From contig NZ_LR778301.1 of NCBI RefSeq assembly GCF_902813185.1, forward strand, positions 1,054,001-1,118,000: a stretch of 64,000 bases of DNA, written 5' to 3'. Both the position numbers and the translations under genes were made by a program. Source of the stretch: Denitratisoma oestradiolicum (GTDB lineage Bacteria > Pseudomonadota > Gammaproteobacteria > Burkholderiales > Rhodocyclaceae). Within the stretch, counting starts at the first letter, position 1; each line of letters starts with the position of its first letter. Positions 59,478 through 64,000 of this stretch are shown piece by piece. The notes below the pieces were generated by a model. The model did not search any database. It had not been told where the DNA came from and worked only from the letters and a program-made list of their open reading frames with translations.

Positions 59478-59688
59478 TGCGCAGGGTCGCCAGGACCGCT
59501 CCCAAGGATGAAAATGCGCAAAGGTAAATTGAACATCCCCCACCCCTGTTCCACGGCCAGCTTGGGCGGCGCGATGCAGTGCTTCGCGCAACCCTGCCTA
59601 CGCCCCCCTTCCGGGGCGGGGCTACCCATTGGCTCGCTGTGCTCGATGATTACACTCGGCTCCGGCACAGCTTATTCACGCTAATTCT
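59478..59688. other. Spacer with dispersed-repeat-like sequence
   Basis: Contains GGCTCGCTGTGCTCGAT (about 59632-59648), almost identical to a stretch at about 52440 upstream of the P-type ATPase. CCCCCTTCCGGGGCGGGG lies next to it. Nothing coding is seen. Confidence 0.35.
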
Positions 59689-60441
59689 ATGAACGATACG
59701 CCGATCCCCGTCGATCCTCTGGCCCGTCTGGCCTCGCCCGAGGTGCAGCGCCAGGCCGCCCATATCGTGCAGGAAGCCTTTGCCCGGGTGTTTCGCCTTG
59801 CCGTGGGGGAGGCGGGGGCCGATGCCGGGGATGAGCTGGCCCGGATCGAGGCGGCGTTGCGCCAGTGGGTGGCGGCTGCCGACGACGAACCGGCCCGTGC
59901 TCTGCGCCTGGCCCTGTTGCTGTCGGGACTGGATCAGTGGGGGCTGGCCTACACCCAGGCTTTCGGCCTGGTGGGTATCCCGGCCCTGAGCCGCTTGCTG
60001 GGCACCCTGCGTACGGGTCTCGATGCGAAAGCGGAGGCCCGTTTCCTGATCCAGTTCGAGGCTCTGGAGGTCGATGAATGCGCAGCCCAGGATTTCAAGG
60101 TGGAACTGCGTCGCCACCTCCATCTGGCCCTCTGGCACGCCATGATCGCCAGCGACAACCGGGAGGATGCCCTGGCAGTGCTGGCCCAGTTGGGCGGCAT
60201 GATGCTGGCCCTGATCCGGGCACTGCCCACCCTGGGCTGGCGTCTGGTGGCCGATGCCCTGGCCCACATCCAGATTCAGTGCCTGAGTGAGGGCCTGGCG
60301 GCGGAGGGGCTGGCCCAGGAAACCACCCTGGCCCTGTTCGCCTCCCTACGCCAGGCCCTGCCCCGGGAGGACCACGACCGCATCATGGCCCATGCCGCCC
60401 GGGCCTTGCTGGCCTGGCAGCAGGCCCGGCGGGCGAACTGA
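59689..60441 (+). CDS. Hypothetical helical protein
   Basis: A 250-residue, wholly helical cytoplasmic protein without signal peptide or recognised motif. Leu/Ala-rich helices (ALRLALLLSGLDQWGLAYTQAFGL, ALAVLAQLGGMMLALIRALPTLGWRLVADALAHIQIQC) suggest a repeat-like bundle. It starts upstream of and probably in one transcript with the flavoprotein and slyX genes. Function unknown. Confidence 0.65.
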   Translation: MNDTPIPVDPLARLASPEVQRQAAHIVQEAFARVFRLAVGEAGADAGDELARIEAALRQWVAAADDEPARALRLALLLSGLDQWGLAYTQAFGLVGIPALSRLLGTLRTGLDAKAEARFLIQFEALEVDECAAQDFKVELRRHLHLALWHAMIASDNREDALAVLAQLGGMMLALIRALPTLGWRLVADALAHIQIQCLSEGLAAEGLAQETTLALFASLRQALPREDHDRIMAHAARALLAWQQARRAN

Positions 60442-60458
60442 TCCTCCTCCCCGGCGAC

Positions 60459-61733
60459 ATGCCTTCCTCAGCCTCCTCCCATCCTCGCGTCGCCGTCATC
60501 GGCGGTGGCCCCGCCGGGCTGATGGCCGCCGAAGTCCTGGTGGCCGCCGGCCTGGGGGTGGATCTCTATGACGGGATGCTCTCGGCGGGGCGCAAATTTC
60601 TGATGGCGGGCCGGGGTGGGCTCAACCTGACCCATGCCGAGGCAGCGCCGGATTTCCTCTCCCGCTATGGCGCTCGTCAGGCCCGGATCGCTCCCTGGCT
60701 GGACTCCTTCGGCCCTGCGGCCCTGCGGGACTGGGCCATGGGACTAGGCACCGAGACCTTCATTGGTTCCTCGGGACGGGTCTTCCCTGTCGGCATGAAA
60801 GCCGCGCCCCTGCTGCGGGCCTGGCTGCATCGGCTACGCCAGGCCGGGGTGCGCTTTCACATGCGCCATCGCTGGCTGGGCTGGGAGGATGGTCGGCCCT
60901 GTTTCGATACTCCCCAGGGACGTCGCTGCGTCCAAGCCGATGCCCTGGTGCTGGCTCTGGGCGGCGCTAGCTGGCGCAAGCTGGGGTCCGACGGCGCCTG
61001 GACCTCCCTGCTGGCAGCGCGGGGCGTTGATATCGCGCCTCTGATGCCCGCCAACTGTGGTTTCGACGTGGCCTGGAGCGAGCATTTCCGTCAGCGCTTC
61101 GCCGGGGAGCCGGTGAAGTCGGTGGCGGCCGGATTTACCGATCATGCGGGTATCCAGCATCGCCGGGTTGGGGAGTTTGTCGTCAGTGCCACGGGGGTGG
61201 AAGGCAGCCTGATCTACGCGCTCTCCGCGCCCCTGCGGGACAGCCTGACGGCCTCCGGCCCCGTGACCCTGTCACTTGATCTGGCGCCGGATAAGTCCCC
61301 GGAACGGGTCGAAGCCGAAATCACCCATCCCCGGGGTTCCCGTTCCCTGTCCAGTCATTTGCAGAGCCGCGTCGGCATCACCGGCGTCAAGGCCGGCCTG
61401 CTGCGGGAATGTTTGGGGCGGGAGGACTACGGGGACCCGCTGCGGCTGGCCCAGGCCATCAAGGCCTTGCCCCTGGTGTTGCGGGGAACACGGCCGATGG
61501 ACGAAGCCATCAGCACGGCCGGCGGGGTCCGCTTCGAGGACATGGATGCCGACCTGATGTTGAAGGCCCTGCCAGGTGTCTTTTGCGCCGGGGAAATGCT
61601 GGACTGGGAGGCTCCCACCGGCGGCTATCTGCTGACCGCCTGCTTCGCCAGTGGTCGCGTGGCGGCGGCGGGAGTGATCGATTATTTGCGGCGCCCCGCG
61701 CCGGAAAGGGAGGCGCCATGGACGACCGACTGA
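60459..61733 (+). CDS. TIGR03862-type FAD-dependent flavoprotein
   Basis: A 424-residue HI0933-like flavoprotein. The FAD motif VAVIGGGPAGLMAAEVLVAAGLGVDLYD is N-terminal, followed by GRKFLMAGRGGLNLTHAE, typical of this family. FIGSSGRVFPVGMKAAPLLRAWL and the C-terminal GGVRFEDMDADLMLKALPGVFCAGEMLDWEAPTGGYLLTACFASGRVA complete it. It is a probable oxidoreductase of unknown substrate, which may act on a nucleic acid or flavin partner. Its end overlaps the start of slyX by 16 bases. Confidence 0.9.
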   Translation: MPSSASSHPRVAVIGGGPAGLMAAEVLVAAGLGVDLYDGMLSAGRKFLMAGRGGLNLTHAEAAPDFLSRYGARQARIAPWLDSFGPAALRDWAMGLGTETFIGSSGRVFPVGMKAAPLLRAWLHRLRQAGVRFHMRHRWLGWEDGRPCFDTPQGRRCVQADALVLALGGASWRKLGSDGAWTSLLAARGVDIAPLMPANCGFDVAWSEHFRQRFAGEPVKSVAAGFTDHAGIQHRRVGEFVVSATGVEGSLIYALSAPLRDSLTASGPVTLSLDLAPDKSPERVEAEITHPRGSRSLSSHLQSRVGITGVKAGLLRECLGREDYGDPLRLAQAIKALPLVLRGTRPMDEAISTAGGVRFEDMDADLMLKALPGVFCAGEMLDWEAPTGGYLLTACFASGRVAAAGVIDYLRRPAPEREAPWTTD

Positions 61734-61918
61734 CCGAGCTTGAGATCAAGGCCGGCTTTGCCGAGGATCTGCTGGAAGCCCTGAACCAGACCGTCTTCCG
61801 CCAGCAGCAGCAGATCGAACAATTGCAGCGGGAAGTACGGGCACTGCGCCAGCAGTTGCAGGAGTCCATGCCGGCGGAGTCCCGCAGCCTGCGGGACGAG
61901 ATCCCGCCCCATTACTGA
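61718..61918 (+). CDS. slyX: SlyX family protein
   Basis: A 66-residue coiled coil: MDDRLTELEIKAGFAEDLLEALNQTVFRQQQQIEQLQREVRALRQQL, followed by the characteristic end SLRDEIPPHY. SlyX proteins form small helical hairpins of unknown role. It overlaps the flavoprotein stop by 16 bases and converges with the next gene, which ends 7 bases inside it. Confidence 0.88.
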   Translation: MDDRLTELEIKAGFAEDLLEALNQTVFRQQQQIEQLQREVRALRQQLQESMPAESRSLRDEIPPHY

Positions 61919-62577
61919 TTGCGGATCAGCAGCTCGCGCAGGGGCGCGAAGGCCTTCGGCGCCACGTATTGCAGCAGTTCCCGCCCCTTGGCGTTGATGG
62001 CGATGTCCAGCCCCTGGTCGGGATAGAGCAGGTGCTCGCTGTCCTCGCCGCTCTTAAGCCTTTCGGTGGGGCGGCCGAAGCGCTGTTCCACTGTCGCGGC
62101 ATCCAGATGGGTCGAGGGGATGAAACCGATGGCCCGGATCGGCAGCCCCTGGGCAGCCTCCATATCCGCGGCGGCGAGGCGGTACTTGCGGGTGCTGCTT
62201 TCCATGTAGTCGGATTTGGGTGAGCGCTGCTTCATGGCGGCGATGCTGGCCTCGTCGGCCTCCATGGTCAGGATCAGCTTGCCGGTGACGAAGCCGGTGC
62301 TGAAACTGTCGTGAAAGGCTTCCAGGGTGCCGGTTTCATCGGGTGTCGCGATTACCGCGATGTTGAGGTCCGGCCCAAGATGTTCCCGGGCCTCGGCCAG
62401 GGTGCTGACGCCGGGCACCAGGCCGAAGACCCGGGTATGGCCGTCCGGCAGTTTTTCGATCTGCCAGGGCGGCGACACAGCGTGGCCGGCAGAGCCGGTC
62501 GGGGTGGCCGGATAGAGGGCCTGAAACATCAGCACCAGCAGGGCCAGCAGGACGGTGAGAAGGAGGGCGTTCTTCAT
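61912..62577 (-). CDS. Hypothetical membrane-anchored protein
   Basis: A 221-residue protein with an N-terminal hydrophobic anchor or signal (LLLTVLLALLVLMFQALYPA). The periplasmic part includes DGHTRVFGLVPGVSTLAEAREHLGPDLNIAVIATPDETGTLEAFHDSF and IGFIPSTHLDAATVEQRFGRPTERL, the latter like SmpA/OmlA-type repeat units in character. The C-terminal LLYPDQGLDIAINAKGRELLQYVAP is conserved-looking. I know no function for it. It probably shares an operon with the rlhA gene upstream. Confidence 0.7.
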   Translation of the reverse strand: MKNALLLTVLLALLVLMFQALYPATPTGSAGHAVSPPWQIEKLPDGHTRVFGLVPGVSTLAEAREHLGPDLNIAVIATPDETGTLEAFHDSFSTGFVTGKLILTMEADEASIAAMKQRSPKSDYMESSTRKYRLAAADMEAAQGLPIRAIGFIPSTHLDAATVEQRFGRPTERLKSGEDSEHLLYPDQGLDIAINAKGRELLQYVAPKAFAPLRELLIRNQ

Positions 62578-62588
62578 GGGGATCCTGT

Positions 62589-64000
62589 CTAGGCGCTTTT
62601 AAGCTGGATTACCCGGTGCTGCTTGCGCTTGCCGATCACATGCATTTCGCAGGGCTTGCAGTCGAAGCGCAGGGTCAGGCGTTCCTTGCCGTTGACCAGG
62701 GTCATGGGCTCGGGGCGGATGCCCTTCACCTGCTTGGGACAGAGGTTGAAGCTGTAGCGCAGACAGTGCTTGGTGATCATCAGCGATACCGCGCCGGCTT
62801 CCTGGTTGGCTTCATAGGCATCGGCGATCAGCTGCACCCCATGACGGGTGTAGAAATCCCGGGCCTTCCGGTTCAGCACATTGCCCAGGTAGCTCAGTTC
62901 GTTTTCCGGATAGGACACCGGCGGTTCCACCGGCAGGGTACGGGATGGGCGTCGATAGGCCGCAAGCCGTGTGGCTTCCAGGCCTGCCACGGCCTCCCGG
63001 CGCAGGGAATTGATGGTCGAGGCGGGAAGAAAGCAGGGGACATCCAGATCCAGCCGGATCTCCCGGGCAGCGAACATCGTGCTGCCCAGTTTCCCCAAAT
63101 GCCCGTGCAGGGTCTCCAGGGCCTTCGCCGGGTCCTTGGCCGGTTCCAGGGCCTGGCGCAGTTCGGCGCTGGCCTCACGGCCGTCCTCGTCGCGGAGGGT
63201 GAGCCGCAGACCGGCATTGATCCGGACGAGTTCCATCCCGACGTTGATCCGGCGTTCCGCCGATTTCTTCTCCAGCAGGCGCTCGAATTCCTGGTCCCGG
63301 TTGCGGTAGAGGGCCGTGCCCACGGTCAGGCCCGGCACCGGTTCGGCGGGGAACAGCCGGTTTCCCTCGGCCCGATTGACCCGCAGGCCGGACAGTTCCC
63401 CGTCGGCGGTGTAGAAGCTGAGGCCGTCGCCGTTGTGGATGGGGGTGCTGCTATCCACTTCGAAATGCCGATCCCCCAGGGCGCGTACTTGGCCGATGGG
63501 TTCGCCGGCGAACTTGGGGGAATCGAAGGCGCCGATGTCGGTTTTGCGCTCCTGGACGAAATAGTCCGTGGTGCCGCGATTGAAGGTTTTCTCCGGCCTG
63601 GGCGTGAACAGTAAATGGCTGTGGCCCGAGGAGGCGCGCCGGTAGCCGGGATTTTCCTCCATCAGCTCGTCCAGCAGCAGGCGGTAGTGGGCGGTGATGT
63701 TCTTGACGTAGGCCAGGTCCTTCAAGCGGCCCTCGATCTTGAAGGAACTGATGCCGGCCTCCGCCAGGGCACGCAGATTCTCGCTCTGGTTGTTGTCCTT
63801 CATGGACAGGAGGTGCTTGTCCTGGGTGATCACCTGGCCGTCGGGTCCCTCCAGGGAATAGGGCAGCCGGCAGGCCTGGGAGCATTCGCCCCGATTGGCG
63901 CTGCGGCCCGTGTGGGCATGGCTGATATAGCACTGGCCGCTGTAGGCCACGCAGAGGGCGCCATGGATGAAGAATTCCAGGGCCACCGAAGTCTGGCTGG
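62589..64000 (-). CDS. rlhA: 23S rRNA C2501 hydroxylation protein RlhA (U32 peptidase family), 5' end beyond window
   Basis: The C-terminal part (about 470 residues) of a U32-family protein; the frame is open to the window edge. The opening visible block is VALEFFIHGALCVAYSGQCYISHAHTGRSANRGECSQACRLPY, diagnostic of RlhA (YdcP), with the cysteine set for its iron-sulfur cluster. SSFKIEGRLKDLAYVKNITAHYR follows. The C-terminal cysteine block (KHCLRYSFNLCPKQ, RFDCKPCEMHVIGK) is also present. RlhA hydroxylates cytidine 2501 of 23S rRNA using prephenate. About 180 N-terminal residues would be needed to complete it. Confidence 0.88.
   Translation of the reverse strand, partial: SQTSVALEFFIHGALCVAYSGQCYISHAHTGRSANRGECSQACRLPYSLEGPDGQVITQDKHLLSMKDNNQSENLRALAEAGISSFKIEGRLKDLAYVKNITAHYRLLLDELMEENPGYRRASSGHSHLLFTPRPEKTFNRGTTDYFVQERKTDIGAFDSPKFAGEPIGQVRALGDRHFEVDSSTPIHNGDGLSFYTADGELSGLRVNRAEGNRLFPAEPVPGLTVGTALYRNRDQEFERLLEKKSAERRINVGMELVRINAGLRLTLRDEDGREASAELRQALEPAKDPAKALETLHGHLGKLGSTMFAAREIRLDLDVPCFLPASTINSLRREAVAGLEATRLAAYRRPSRTLPVEPPVSYPENELSYLGNVLNRKARDFYTRHGVQLIADAYEANQEAGAVSLMITKHCLRYSFNLCPKQVKGIRPEPMTLVNGKERLTLRFDCKPCEMHVIGKRKQHRVIQLKSA

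Overview
The window is from a high-GC betaproteobacterium. DUF3567- and DUF465-type small proteins, the glrK-qseG-glrR order, GreB, MoaA/MobA and a Gly-Cys tRNA pair fit Rhodocyclales or Sterolibacteriaceae-like bacteria. A large beta-oxidation cluster with a probable alpha-methylacyl-CoA racemase and two side-by-side acyl-CoA dehydrogenases recalls steroid or isoprenoid degraders such as Sterolibacterium and Denitratisoma. This placement is inferred from gene content only.

Layout. (1) 1-6.1 kb is an AT-richer accessory block: an IS1182-family transposase followed by small same-strand genes of mostly unknown function. They include an N-terminal-membrane, phage-abortive-infection-like protein, a HEPN-like protein and a prepilin-peptidase relative that has lost both catalytic aspartates. 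An attC-like element and a GTTAGGC core suggest former integron cassettes. (2) 6.2-13.2 kb: WbuC-type cupin, a junction with a REP-like palindrome, a terminator and a 268-bp MITE, then an MFS transporter, a hemolysin III protein, a B12-radical SAM enzyme coupled to an exported Tgl-like protein, and several small proteins. (3) 13.2-18.2 kb: a MacAB-type ABC efflux operon. (4) 18.2-24.2 kb: a kinase-HDOD-GAF fusion, a DUF748 giant and GreB. (5) 24.5-34.1 kb: acyl-CoA catabolism (thiolase, FadB-like enzyme, two acyl-CoA dehydrogenases of which one is frameshifted, nitroreductase, racemase, acyl-CoA synthetase). (6) 34.1-34.7 kb: tRNA-Gly and tRNA-Cys with a strong promoter, then an alcohol dehydrogenase scar.

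(7) 34.7-40.8 kb is the most interesting region. The GlrK/QseG/GlrR envelope-stress system is followed at once, in the same direction, by two GlrR-type boxes, an IHF consensus and a perfect sigma-54 -24/-12 promoter. These lead into a five-gene operon of glycine-zipper and lipoprotein envelope genes. (8) 40.9-43.5 kb: a MarR-controlled operon (cytochrome b561, two YceI proteins, a CDGSH protein) whose promoter is covered by two MarR-type palindromes. (9) 43.6-44.0 kb: fossil CRISPR-Cas, made of a collapsed Cas3 HD-domain fragment and one orphan CRISPR-like repeat. (10) 44.1-64 kb: an orphan short flagellin, moaA-mobA, a CNNM-type transporter, an SPCA-like Ca/Mn P-type ATPase, a NiCoT nickel/cobalt permease, succinate-semialdehyde dehydrogenase divergent from a CoA transferase, YaeQ, a TIGR03862-type flavoprotein, SlyX, and the C-terminal part of RlhA, which runs off the right edge.

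All functional calls rest on reading motifs by eye; no database search was possible.
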